Source: Vitis vinifera | Lineage: Eukaryota; Streptophyta; Magnoliopsida; Vitales; Vitaceae | NCBI RefSeq assembly: GCF_030704535.1 | Contig: NC_081819.1 | Location: 21,734,001 to 21,798,000 of the forward strand | Direction: 5' to 3' | DNA: 64,000 nt | Shown here: one piece after another, positions 52,183-64,000 of the stretch | Layout: every line of letters begins with the position of its first letter | How positions within the stretch are numbered: position 1 is the first letter of the stretch | Translations under genes and position numbers: made by a program | The notes under the pieces: generated by a model | Database searches by the model: none | Seen by the model: the letters and a program-made list of their open reading frames with translations, nothing else | Told to the model about the DNA's origin: nothing

Positions 52183-55100
52183 TTATAGTTTGCCAAGTGG
52201 GGATTCTTGTGCATGATCATCTACCAACCAGAGTCCATAGTCCTGGAAGCGCTTTATCTTCTTCTCAAAACCCGTGATATAATTGTTATGGATGATAACA
52301 TTCATTCCCTTGGTTTCCTGCACCCATGTTTTGTTCTTGAAGTATAATCCTCCTGTGGGGAATGCTGCCTGGGGCAGCAGGTAGAGATCCACCTGTAAAA
52401 TCATCGAATGCCAAATTTCAGTATTAAATGAATGGAAATAAACAACCAATATTACTTTGCAGTTTTCAGTTAATTTTTTACAATACAGCATAACTTTGAT
52501 CCGAATATCTAACTGTGGAGCATTTTTTGTGAATGCCTCGTAGAACATGTTCTCTCTATGATAACCAACCTAACAAGAATATTCAGTATTTCTCAAATAT
52601 TGTGGCATTCCTGAGAAACCTCTGTTTTGCCCGGTTCTCCAAACATTCAGGTAAAACCCTATTGCTACGTTTGATTAGCATGATAAAATAGGATAGAATA
52701 GGATATACATATCGTAGGATATCAGGGTTGGAAAAAAAAACTAACCATAATAGTTTATCTAAACAACCAGGCCCTGTTCAACAGAGTGCATCTATATGGT
52801 ATTTTTAAGGATAACAAGGAAATGGAACCTTCTAATGTTTTGAGGTGTATGGCTTGAGGGCTGAGGTTAAGTCTCATGATTGCTCATTATTTAAGTAAAG
52901 TAGTAATTTAGTTAAAAGTAAGCATAATTTTAGCGACATATATAGTCTACATGCAACTTTGCCATCACTGAAACATCGAAGAGACAGGATGAGAGTATTG
53001 CAATGAATGGTGGACATGGATTCTTTAAAGAAGAAAGAAATTGCAAAGGAATACCAAATTTAACATCTACTATGGAAATACCATATGTAAAAAGTTAAAA
53101 GAGTTTTTGAACAAAAATAATTAATAAATATGACTTAAGATGCAGTTTTGAAAGGACTAACAACTGAAAAAACAAACTATTTTGTTAGGTACTTGCTCTC
53201 TGGCTATAACCTATTTCTGATTAATGCAGGAGGCACATGCCATATACGAGTCAGGCTAACGCATGAGACGAACACATTTGAAGCATGACCCTTGGTGTTG
53301 AAGCCCAAGGCATTTCCTCTGATGCTCCAACAAGAGGAAGGTGAACTGTGAAATTAAGGTCTCAGACGCCTTTCAGCACATCTTTTATGGTAATATAGCC
53401 TTACATGCCTTCTCAACCGTTTTATTTCCATAATAAAAAGAACATGCCTAAGTTTCCTGGTACATAACTGCATACTGAGTTATAGAAGATACTGGAAAGG
53501 CAATAGCAAGAAGGCAAGCATAACAAACCTCTCCTGCAGTCCTGTTTAATGCCCAGTTAAAAGCAGGCTGATCATTTGACTTCTTTGCTCTGGACCATGG
53601 CTGAGCTTGAAGTTCCTCAATCCACTTCTTCATGACCAGCTTTGCTCCATTGGTGGGGCGCATGAAAATCATGCAGCTGCAAATGTAAGTGCGCCCTTTT
53701 TTCCCTGGAGGTGGTAAATCATGAGAGTGGTTCAGAGGTTTCACCTGGTCACCCAAAGAGAAAATATGTATATAACTTAATGTGACAACCAAAACGGTAG
53801 AAGTGTATGCTGGGTAGAAGTACAACTTCAAGGCAAGCAATACATTCAAGAAGTGCCATAGGAGATAAAATCTAACTCAATTTTATACTTGTGAGCTAAT
53901 AAAATTCAAGAGAACAGTTTAATGAGAGTACATGTGGCAACTGAAAAATGTATTATGATATATACACTGGCATCTCCCCCAATGATGCTGACTCAACTCA
54001 AATCCATCATATGGTGATTCTATGAACCCTTCAATTATATATGGTCCTTGCCTTATTGGAAATTGAGGTTAACTTTGAATATCAATGGGGTTGTCACTCA
54101 ATACATGGAACTGGAAGGCGCCAAGGAGACCTAAAGAGCAACAGTTCAGGAATTCAAGGCAGTGAACAGGTGGGATGGGTTGAAAATTAGGTATGTTAGT
54201 GATGCTATCTTTTGATGTTGTACAAAAAAACTAAAGGAAGTTGACTTGAATCACATTGAATTCAATTCGTATTCTAAGAAATTGAAGTGTGTGGCCTTGG
54301 TGTCCAAAACACCAGGCCTTTGAACAATTGTACAGGCATAAAATTCCTCTAATATCAAAAGGAAAAGCAGATGTTTCCAGCATGTTCTAACTCATTTTTC
54401 TAGAGATGATATTGGATATAATTTTTGGAAAGTGTGTTTTCAGAATATCTATTGTACTATCAATTCCATTACTCATACCATGACATGAATAATTTACAGT
54501 TCACACCGGAACACACTGAAAGCTAAAAGCAAAGTCGGTATACATACTGCAGCCATATCATCAGTGAAGTAGACATCATGCTTCCCTTGCAAATAGGGAA
54601 ATGGATCCGCCAACCACACCATATCAACATCATTGTACATAACATTATATCCAAGCTCCAAAATATTCAGCAGATGGCGAGGCCTTCGGGAAGTAAAATT
54701 GAAGAACCCCTGTACAATGAAATCAATCAAAAACATTTTAAATAATCCAATACAAAAACTCTATAAAATATTCATCACTATCGACAAAGAAGAAATAGGA
54801 AATGCAAAGTAGAATATTCCAACTCTTCCACTGTTGAACTTTAAGCACAAATCAATTTACCAAGCAAATATACCCTAAAAGCATGGAGAACATCTGATTG
54901 CTTTCAAATTTTCACTAGAACCAAACTCAAAACAATATGTGAAATGAAAAACCACCCATTAATGAAAGGGCAAGATGTTCAGGTTGCTACAAGTACCCGT
55001 TACCAACAAAATAACAAAGCATAACCCGGGAATCATATATGGATGAATGCTCGAAATCTTCACTAGTACACAAATGAAACCGACCCTCCTACATTTTTGG

Positions 55101-55816
55101 CTATGTTTTCTGGTTCAAATTTCCAATGCCCCCACAGAATTGAATCCCACAAGTAAAATCATTTCATTAGTTACTAACTTCACTCCCAAGATCCTAGATG
55201 CACTGAAATAGCATATTGCAACACCTAGTCTTAGCCCATGAACAAGAATGCCATAAACAACGAACCCTTGAACTATATATCACAAGAAAAATCAAAAGCA
55301 AATGACAATGTTATATACCATAGAACCAAACTTATGGGCAGTTTGGGCGTCAGGGGCTGGCGGAACCAGAACAGCATGGCCAGGCCATTTCTGATTGACG
55401 GTATAAAGGGTGGCATAGTCCTCTGCAATCACAAGAACCTTGTCCTGATGCTTTTGCCTTGCAATACTAATCAACCAATTGTTCAAAAACGGCAAATAAG
55501 GCTGACTCACTGCACACACAATCACAGTCCCGTTCTTGGCCACGAACTCCGCCGCTTGAGCTAGAGTGTAGTCTCTCCATTTCGAAACCGAAGCTCGGGA
55601 TAAAAGCCCATCCGGCATTCTCATCTTCATGGTCGGCAGCAAAACCCCGACAACGACCATCAGTGTTAGAAGAATCAACAGCCCCGTTCGGCCGAAAATC
55701 GAGATGGGTCGTCGCCAATCGAGCGGATTTCGAGGGGAAATCGGGTTTGGGTTAGAAAGAAGGTGGTGGTGATGGTGGGGTTGCTGTTGTTGTCTTTGGT
55801 GTATTGATGTTGACAT
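52183..55816 (-). CDS. MGP4: RG-II alpha-1,3-xylosyltransferase (RGXT/MGP4), GT77
   Basis: Four exons (55816-55319, 54709-54548, 53744-53529, 52392-52183), all in phase 0, encode 361 residues, the usual family length. A His- and Gln-rich cytosolic tail precedes one membrane helix (LLILLTLMVVVGVLLP). The lumenal GT77 domain has GTVIVCAVSQPYL, then the DxD metal and nucleotide-sugar motif in NVMYNDVDMVWLADPFPYL, and the substrate region SNDQPAFNWAL. These enzymes move xylose from UDP-xylose onto fucose in rhamnogalacturonan II in the Golgi. Arabidopsis MGP4 (At4g01220) is needed for pollen and root growth through RG-II borate cross-linking. The gene sits next to the At4g01210-type gene on the same strand, as in Arabidopsis, which supports the MGP4 assignment over the other RGXT copies. 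Confidence 0.92.
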
Positions 55817-55819
55817 TTG

Positions 55820-57426
55820 GGCAATGGAAATTGCTGAAACAAGGACGAAGATGAAGCGACAACAGCTACAGTATGTGTAAATTGAGTGTAAGATGTGAGG
55901 ATTTGAGTGGGATTTCTAGGGTTTCTAGGTTACAGTTGGATCTGTCATCGTGAAGATGGTGATCTGTCTGCATGAAATTTGTGGGGTTTGAGTCAGCAGA
56001 TCCGACGGTGGAGAAAGAGATCAGGAGGTGTCGGTGTTCACTGTTGAGTCGGATCTACGGCAGATTTCAATTGCACGTAGGCATACAAACGGACAACGAA
56101 ACGGCACCGTTTCATGATTTAGGGAAAATTTTGGTGAAAAACCACCCCTCACCTTTAGCCAACGGAGAGAGTAATCAAGAAAGGAGAAACCAATGAAATT
56201 TGGGCTATGTTTGGTTGAAGTATTATGAAAAAGAAAAAACAAATATTAAAAAGATACTTTTCATGTTTGATTTTTTTATTAAAAATAAAAATAAAAAATC
56301 AAATATAAATAAAATTAATTAAAAATTCATATCATTTAATCTTTACATAAAAAGTTAACTGAGTTTTAAAAATTACATAAAAATAATTTATAGATTTCAA
56401 TTTTATTTTTTTTATCTTTTTTTCTTCTATTTTTTTTCCTATTCTCTTTTCATCAAAATTTTCAAAAAAAACAAACACACCCTTATTACCTTTTGAGCCT
56501 ATTACTACCATAATTTCATGTCTGAAAGAAAATGGAGGGGAGCAAATAGCTTTAAATTCTATGACTCATACTATAAAATTTTCATTAAACATACTAAAAA
56601 AATAAAAATAAAAAATAAAAACATTGCCTTTTTCTTATTCATAACCATTTGCCTTCGAAGGAACTTGAAAAGAAACGGAAGAAGGAACTTGTGACCTCCC
56701 AAAACATCATCCAAACTCTACATACATAACATGTTTTCCTACGTGTTTTCTGAAAATAGTTTTTCAAAAGCAGTTCAGGAAGCATATAGGTTTGAGAGGT
56801 TTTCTAAATTTTCTCTTTTCCCTTTCTGTTTCCAGAAGAATAAAACTGGTCTCATGTTACAGTGCCAAACATGCCATATCCTTCATTGGAGATACAAAAA
56901 GGTACATAAAACTAAATTCAAAAGAACTGCCAAGACTCAAACCCTGTTAAAATTTTCTTCAGCAATAACATTTCTGCTCTTTTTGGCACTTTTCTTTGGG
57001 AGATCTGGGCAGATAGAGAAATTATTTTATTACATGAAATGAAAAATTGGACCTCATATACACACAAAGTTCAAGCATCAAGCCCTGTTGGTAGATAAAC
57101 CATTTTTAGAGTAATACCACATAGTTAAATGTACATGCTGATCAGTCATAAGATAGAATTTGGCTACAACTTGTGAAATCTGCACAAGAACAGTTTATGC
57201 AGTCATTAATCACAGCAATTCATTCATGGGTATACAAATGTGATTGCCTTCATTACCAGACTGTTAAGCATTATTTGCTTCTTATTAGGCAGCCATGAAA
57301 GGAGGGGAGAGTAGACAAATCAATTTCGAGCATCAACTGTTGGGGACAGGTTAGGGTGAATACCCTCAGATTATGAGGAGGGTAAACTGTGACTTGCTTC
57401 AGTTATGGTTATGAGGCAGTGCTGGT
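55820..57426. other. Promoter of MGP4 and 3' flank of ABIL1
   Basis: No gene is supported. From about 56205 to 56480 lies an AT-rich block bounded by a CTATGTTTGGTTG start and an AAACACACCCTTA end, possibly a MITE-like element of the kind noted at 27770. The frame at 56731-57042 lacks similarity to anything I know. Confidence 0.45.
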
Positions 57427-60400
57427 CTATATCCTTGGTGTTTTCTGTTTGGCAAAGAAAGCTGATAGCACACTTTTACTCCGAGCAGCTGGATGGGCAA
57501 GGGCCATTGGACGTCGGTTTCGGTTGTCAAATGACCTGAATGGCATCACTGGCTTGGTGCCTTCTGATGAATCCTGCAAAAGCACACTTCTTTTGTAAGT
57601 TTGATAGTTCCGTTCATTAATCTAGCCAGGGATAAAGCATTTGAGGACAAACAATAGTTCAATATCCAACAAGCAATATCTATAAAAACTGTAAAATAAT
57701 GTTCACAACCCAATAATAGCTACTATTTGATGATAGTCCACAAGTATCTTGTACAATGGATCAGAAACCATTAAATATTGCCACATAAAATATCAATAGT
57801 ATCCAAAAACTTATATGTATGTTCCTTGAGCTTTTGATATAGCCAAGGCATGATTCCAATTTACAGCTAAGTCGGTGACTCCTTCACTATCTCCTCAGAC
57901 GTAGGCTGATCCAAAAGCCTAAATTGAAGTAAACAAACTTCAGCATCCCTGAATCTTTTAACTCACACATGATCAAAAAAGGCTTGGCTAACTAATGAAT
58001 TTTACACCATTCCGTCATTGGTCATTTGACAAAGCAAGCTCAGCACCTATCTATCTCATATCAAACCTTCTCAAGACACCAACTCCACTGGGAATTCAGG
58101 CAAACTGCTTTACCCTCAGATCTCTGATCACAGTACATCACAGTTAAATAACCAGCCACGAATCAATATTGATTTAATCCACAGGAGTAATACATCCCAT
58201 ATCCCTTCAAGATTTTCTAAAAGCACTACCTAGAGAACTCCTATCCACAAATGTAAAAGAAAATAATAATAATAATAATAATTGTAATCTTATAGTCATG
58301 GGGCAATCAATAAACTAATCCAGTCTTGAGAGAACATCCAAAACTTGGCTATAACAAAAAACAAATATAGCAACCTTATGCATGGGAATACTTGTGCACA
58401 GACTCCACTCTTTACTATTGTATCAATCACCAAATCAGCATTCCATTCATAAACTATAGTCTCTGCTAGAAAAAATGGCAACCAAGACATTATAGTCCAT
58501 TTCGAGGTTTCTCTACCCAAGTAAAAACTGTACCAAGTAAGCATTTAAAAAAATGGTTGTACAACATCTCAGACACTGGACCTCAAATGACCCAAGTTTT
58601 CCTTTGTAGTACAACAATTAGTTTGTCTTTTGTTTCATAAACAGACACAATATTGATTATTGTACCAAAAAACCCAACCATGAGATTTTTTGTCTGATGC
58701 ACTGTAACTCTCAACAGTATGACTGAAGTTCATTAGGTTAAAACAGTATTTGCACCTTTAACATCAAGTGCATCAAACTCTAGCAATCCACAAGCATCTA
58801 AAAACTCTAGTGAAGAGTACAATAATAATCTTATATATATAGTATCATGTTCTAATCTTTAAATTCCAGTTACATTTTATATTTTAAGGAAATCACATGG
58901 GACAAAATTTGCTTTGGTTATTGTTTTCTCACTGGCTTTTAACTCCTGAAGAATTATCAGCAAACACTGTCATAATACTAAGAAAGATTAAACCTAAAAT
59001 TGAGAAGTTATGAAGAAAATTTCAATTTGGGATGATTGATTGGACCCATCACAAATAAGAGGGTGGAAGTTTAGAGCAGTTACTTTAAAAGCTACCATAA
59101 CTGTTGCTTTTATCAAAACCGGGACAACTTGGTCCAGATCATTTTCCCGGTAAAACTCAAATCATTCCCCTTCCACAAGCTGAAAGATCTATACAGATCA
59201 CCAAATTTAACTTCTTGAATGGTTGGTTCTTCATATAGATGGCTATCTAAACACCTACAACCTATCAAAATAGACAGCTTTCCTCCAAACCACCAAATTT
59301 CAATCAAAGATATTCAAAATCACAATCTTTTTTCCTAAACTTTTAAATAAGGCACTGCAAGTACCATATATGGTTAACATAAAACCTCATTTTGACAACA
59401 AGGTACCCCAGCACTACCCTCTGATATTAGAGGAAAATGAAGCAGTGCAAGGAGGTACAAAATAACCATAACCTATACTTTCCAGTACTGCTCATGCACA
59501 ACCTGCAACTCTCTTGCAGCAAATAATTGGTTTGGTGGCACCTTATTATACTTCCTACACTTACTATCCCATCACCTGAAATTGCCCTCACAATTCACTC
59601 TCAAACGAATTAATTCTCTCGATATATCTATTCACCCTTGACCTGATTATGTACAAAACAAGATTCACACCTAATATTCATGCCTATATGTAGAACAGAC
59701 ATTTATTTCTAGAACCCAGTAACAACTGGGAATGCTGTTTAGTTTAGCACCTTTCGCTCAGCCAGATGTGTCCACAATTGAAACCCTCAATCATCAACAC
59801 ATTTCATAGAAGATTTATTCAAAGAAGGAAAGAAGAGGGTTAGTGAAAATCTGGCCAGAGATAGCCATTTTGTACACTATATGATGCCGATACATCTTCA
59901 TGATTTATAACGCTTCCATGGAAAAATAAAGAACAATGAGTTTGCAGAAAAAAAAAAAACTCAAGCAAAAAAACACGCCACGTATATATTCATCTAATCT
60001 TGTGGAATATCAAGCATGCACTTAGAAGAATGTTGGGCATGTCGATTTTCTTGTTGATTTTGACATTACCCTCCACACGACACCAAGTGATTGTGTAACT
60101 GCACTAGAAGCAGGACCACTTGAAGGACCTCCACCAGCAGGACCTCCACTTGTCCGAATAGTCTCTTCAGAATCTGCATGCATAAAAACTTGTAAGACAA
60201 GATGTTATCATTTCTCTGTAAAAAAGAAAAAGAAAATGCACCAGCCATCTTCAGCACAATTGCAAGTGAAACTAAAAAATAGTGTAAGGAATAGCTTCAA
60301 CCATACATACCCAATAAATGGAAGACTCTGGAAGTTTTGCCAGAAGTTTCTGGCTCATTAGTGCTGCACAATAGGCAAATTTTAGAAAATGTCAAGCTTT

Positions 60401-62607
60401 CTGGAAAAAGTTAGCAGCAGTAATATACAAACAGAAACGTCTGTGAAAACTTATATTGAGAGTTAACAAACTAACCTCAAAAAGGCATTTGCACTCCCTT
60501 TCAAGGTAGATTTAGTTTCTGAGGCTAAATGCCAGGAAAGAGTTTTTGATGTAGCATTACCTGAATGGAATGTCTTTGGATAAGTAAAAGCATATGGAAA
60601 ATGTTAAAACCAACATAATAGTGACAAAATTGATGTGCCCACACTCAAAAGAACCAATTACCTGTAGGATAAATACGAGGTCTTGCTTGAATATGATTCT
60701 GGCTAGCATCTCTCTGTACTTGTAGACTAAAATGCACCTTTTTGTTGACAGAATCTAACATGGAGTATATCAGGGAAAGAGAAGCAGGAAAAGAAAAGCA
60801 AATGAAAAACAAAAATCATAAGTTATGTCATACTGATTAACACTTAAAAAGAAGCTAATAGTAATTAATCTTACTAGGTAAAATATAGTGCTTATGATGT
60901 CTTGGGATGAAAGCCAACAGCTGCTGCTGCCTGATACCTTCTTTATCCATGTATGTTTGGCATGTAAGAAGTTTCTAACATAGACAAACCAAATTTAGTA
61001 TCTATTCATACATTTTTAAGCAACAATATACTCAAACTAGCAAGTGCAAAGAATCTTACCTGATTTACACATGAAACTTTTAGCTCCATGGTTGACACAT
61101 CCAAGGTTTGTTGATCAAGGAGGTCAGTTAATTTATAAGCAACAGTGCCAAGGTGGTCAACAGCATTGACAAGGGCTCGTACGGCATAATCTTTCAGGTT
61201 GTCAAGTACCCTAATGCATAATTGCAAATTATTTTTCCAGTACAACCCACAAAAAAGAGAGAGAGAGAGAGAAAGAAAAAGAATGCCTAAGATCCAAACA
61301 AAACTTATTGTATGTGAATACAATTGGGTAAATACATGATTCTGAGCCATAAAGAGGAATGAGTACTAAGATCTACTTCTTTCTTTAAGTGTTTAAGTTC
61401 CACTATCCATAAATAGTATCACGAGATCAATGAAATCAAACAATTCATCAATTCTCCAAATTGAGGTCAGCACCTTGTTAAAAGCTTTTGCCTGGAGAAA
61501 TTTCCAATTGGGGATTGTGCAGGTATAGAGAAAAAACTTTTGAAAAACAATAATAGGGATGCTACAGTTTTTGAAAAAAAAAAAAAAAAAACTTTTGAAA
61601 AACTAATAATGCAGCAGATTTGATTCTGCAATTTGTAGGTAGTGCAAGTGGTCTCACATCTGTTTCTGCTCACTATGAAGATAAGACTTTTCACAATATT
61701 CTGCAGCAGAATAAAGTTGAGGCCTCAAGTTCTTCAGCTCCTGAAACAGACAACACAAGGATTTAAAATGGATCTCAAACAGCAATTTGTATGTCCCATA
61801 CTGAATACACACTGTGGCATGGAGAAACTACTTGGAAGAAAATACCTTGAAAAAATAGTTAACAGGCACAAACACAAATATCTGTTAAGAATGAGTACAT
61901 CTAGCAACACAAATTACAGCAAACAACTTTCTGATCAAAGGGTTTATGCTCAGTCAGTATATATGTTCATTAAGCGTTTATACTCAGAACTACGGAGAAA
62001 ACTGCAAAACGAACAAAACCAACCAAGTTCATTAAGGACTTATTTTGAACTCATTCAACCTCCGCCCATTTACTCCTACGGAAAATTCGGAAAAAATTAC
62101 AAGTATGATGCAATCAGGAATCCATTACAAAACCCGTGAACATGCAAATTACTTCAAACCCAATCAACCCTGTTTGCAGAATCACCTTGTGACTAGAGAC
62201 AATGCCTAACATCTGAACAGCAGAGGGACACAATCAACAGATAAAACCCGTTTATCAATGAATTATAGCTCAAGAACCAACATACAGAAGCAAGAAAATT
62301 AAACACTTTTCATCAACAAACGAAATAAAAAACAGAACAAATGCATTCATAGGCAAATCCATGAAGGAAATTATCAACCCACACACATGCAACGCCACAA
62401 AACAATCCAAATCCAACTCCAAAAATCGACCGAGCACCAAAACAAATCAAATGACCAAAACCCAAATCACCAGATCTGAAACCCACGCATACAAATACGA
62501 GAAAATAACGGAACCTGAAGGGCTTTGACGAAGCTCTTGCTGCGCTCCATGGACACCTCATCGAAGGTCATTGCAGGATGCTCAGCCCGCGATTCCTGCA
62601 ATTCCAT
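57427..62607 (-). CDS. ABIL1: ABL interactor-like protein 1 (SCAR/WAVE complex)
   Basis: Nine exons are inferred: 62607-62515, 61740-61658, 61210-61060, 60974-60875, 60754-60662, 60560-60476, 60363-60311, 60173-60070 and 57573-57427. They total 909 bases, or 302 residues; Arabidopsis ABIL1 (At2g46225) has about 298. The N-terminal ABI region is helical and highly conserved: SKSFVKALQELKNLRPQL, YCEKSYLHSEQKQMVL, ALVNAVDHLGTVAYKLTDLL and IPRHHKHYILP. A Ser/Gly/Pro-rich linker follows, and the C terminus ends KSVLSAFFAKQKTPRI. ABIL1 is a subunit of the SCAR/WAVE complex that activates ARP2/3-driven actin branching. Intron 8 is long (60069-57574, about 2.5 kb). The first ATG adds 19 residues before MERSKSF, another possible start. 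Confidence 0.93.
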
Positions 62608-62639
62608 CACTATAAAGGCAGAGAAAACTCAAAACTTAA

Positions 62640-64000
62640 TTGCATTAATATAATGAGGAATCAATAATAAATGAATAATTCTGATGGGGGTTAGGTTTCG
62701 GTGGGAGAGATAAGCAGGAATCTAGAGAGAGAGTGAAGTAGAAGCAATCCCGGGAAAGTGGGTGTTTGGAAAGAGAGAAAATATTTATTGATAGCGGTAA
62801 GGAGTTGTTGGTTGACACATCACTGACTTCACAGAGACAGTGGTTTGAAATTAAAGTTAAATTTCGTCATGTCATTTTCTAAAATAGGAAAAAAAATTAT
62901 TTTCTTCTTTAATTGGAAAATCAAAATAATTTTTAAAACTAAATTATTTTAATTTTTTTAATTTCCTATAAAGCATTTTCCATTAATATTTATTTTTTAC
63001 ACTAAAATTACATCTCACAAAATTTTTATTACATGTTGGAAAATGAAAAATTATTGGAATATAGTATGCTATAAGTTAATAAATGTCCCTCTTTATAAAA
63101 ATAAAATAAAATAAAATTACTTTTAGGATATTTTAAATTTAGAAATTTTCCTTATTAATATTGATAAATTCATAATCATTATGAATTTGGTTTAGAAGTA
63201 CTTCAAAAAAGATAAATAAAAGTTTCGTTGGACCGTATAATTTAAAAATGGTTTTTATTTTTAAATATAAAAGATTATTTTAAAATTTTTTAATACAATT
63301 TGATAGTTGTTCTTTTGAAAATAATTTTTAAAAACAAAAGAAAAATATAAGTCTATTTAATCATGTTTTCTAAAACTTGTTTTTAAATTTGTTTTTAAGT
63401 TAAAGAATACAAAACAATTTTTAAAAATAAATTTTAAAAAACATAATCAATGAGTTCTAAGAGTTTGTTTAGTCGTATGATTTAAAAACAATTTTCTATT
63501 TTAAATATAAAAACCTGTTTTAAAAAATTCTTAACATGATATGACGGTTATTTTTTTAAAATAATTTTAAAAAATAAAGTAAAATAGATAATAATTTTTA
63601 GATAAAAATAGAAATTATTTTTACCAATTTTTGAAAACAAAAAAAAAAAACACATGAACCCATTTGATCATATTTTATGAAACTTGTTTTTAAATATTTT
63701 TTAAAATTACATTTTATTTTTAATTTAAAAATAGGTTTCAAAAAACATGACTTGCTTTAAATTGAAATTTTAGTCGCATAATTTATACAAAAAATTCTCT
63801 CACAAAATCTTTTATATCCATTAGTAATGATGGTAAATATAAAGAATCAATGATGGTTATTTTTAATTGAAACTCCATTTTAGATCATAAATGATGGTGA
63901 ATTTTGATTGAAACTTCACTTAGAGGGCAAATCATGTCACGATGATACACATGATCAATCATAACCCAAAGATTAATCTCTCTCTCAAAATCTTTTATAG
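62640..64000. other. ABIL1 promoter and AT-rich flank
   Basis: The first 200 bases probably hold the ABIL1 promoter and leader. Beyond about 62850 the DNA is very AT-rich. From about 63230 to 63770 two similar blocks, each including AAAAACA with TTTTAAATATAAAA and AAACTTGTTTTTAAAT text, resemble the modules at 27770. No gene is seen. Confidence 0.5.

Noticed and set aside
56731-57042. Open frame of 103 residues near the ABIL1 3' end
   Set aside because: Low-complexity composition with no family resemblance; likely spacer or ABIL1 3' flank.
57389-57598. Plus-strand frame of 69 residues
   Set aside because: Antisense of the last ABIL1 exon, whose minus-strand reading matches the family.

Overview
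The window is nuclear DNA from a flowering plant, most probably grapevine (Vitis) or a close relative. Supporting signs are short exons with GT-AG introns, AT-rich intergenic DNA, class III chitinases of the grape type, and gene models whose closest remembered relatives are Arabidopsis single-copy genes. The species name is an inference; no search was run. I found no gag, pol or transposase reading frames.

Left block, minus strand (3.1-16.2 kb): a HAWAIIAN SKIRT-type F-box/kelch gene (HWS), an intronless C2-domain gene, and a two-exon BAG6-type calmodulin-binding co-chaperone gene with a TATA box and a heat-shock-like element upstream.

Middle block, mostly plus strand (16.9-39.2 kb): a tandem cluster of GH18 class III chitinase genes in three lineages. 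Lineage A has one phase-2 intron and includes two intact genes (16991, 26093) and two pseudogenes (about 18247, 37805). Lineage B is intronless (19399). Lineage X is a catalytically altered, heavily sequon-bearing, XIP/narbonin-like gene (31536). Broken ends and promoters of these genes are scattered between them. The cluster is split by a nine-exon FCF1 gene for 18S rRNA processing (21.9-25.0 kb) and also contains a decayed DUF295 F-box gene (35.2-36.4 kb). Two of the four lineage A copies and lineage X have each replaced the catalytic glutamate of the GH18 motif.

Right block, minus strand (40.3-62.6 kb): a 14-exon membrane-anchored GT4-type glycosyltransferase gene, a 4-exon RGXT/MGP4-type GT77 xylosyltransferase gene for rhamnogalacturonan II, and a 9-exon ABIL1 gene (SCAR/WAVE complex). 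A tRNA-Gly(TCC) gene lies at 51.5 kb on the plus strand. The two glycosyltransferase genes are also neighbours in Arabidopsis (At4g01210, At4g01220). HWS, BAG6 and ABIL1 correspond to the paired Arabidopsis segments around At3g61590 and At2g46225-At2g46240. The window therefore joins two ancestral linkage blocks, with a fast-evolving defence-gene cluster between conserved housekeeping genes.

Splice sites were placed by eye from GT-AG signals, reading-frame continuity and remembered family sequence. Each joined coding sequence sums to a whole number of codons.
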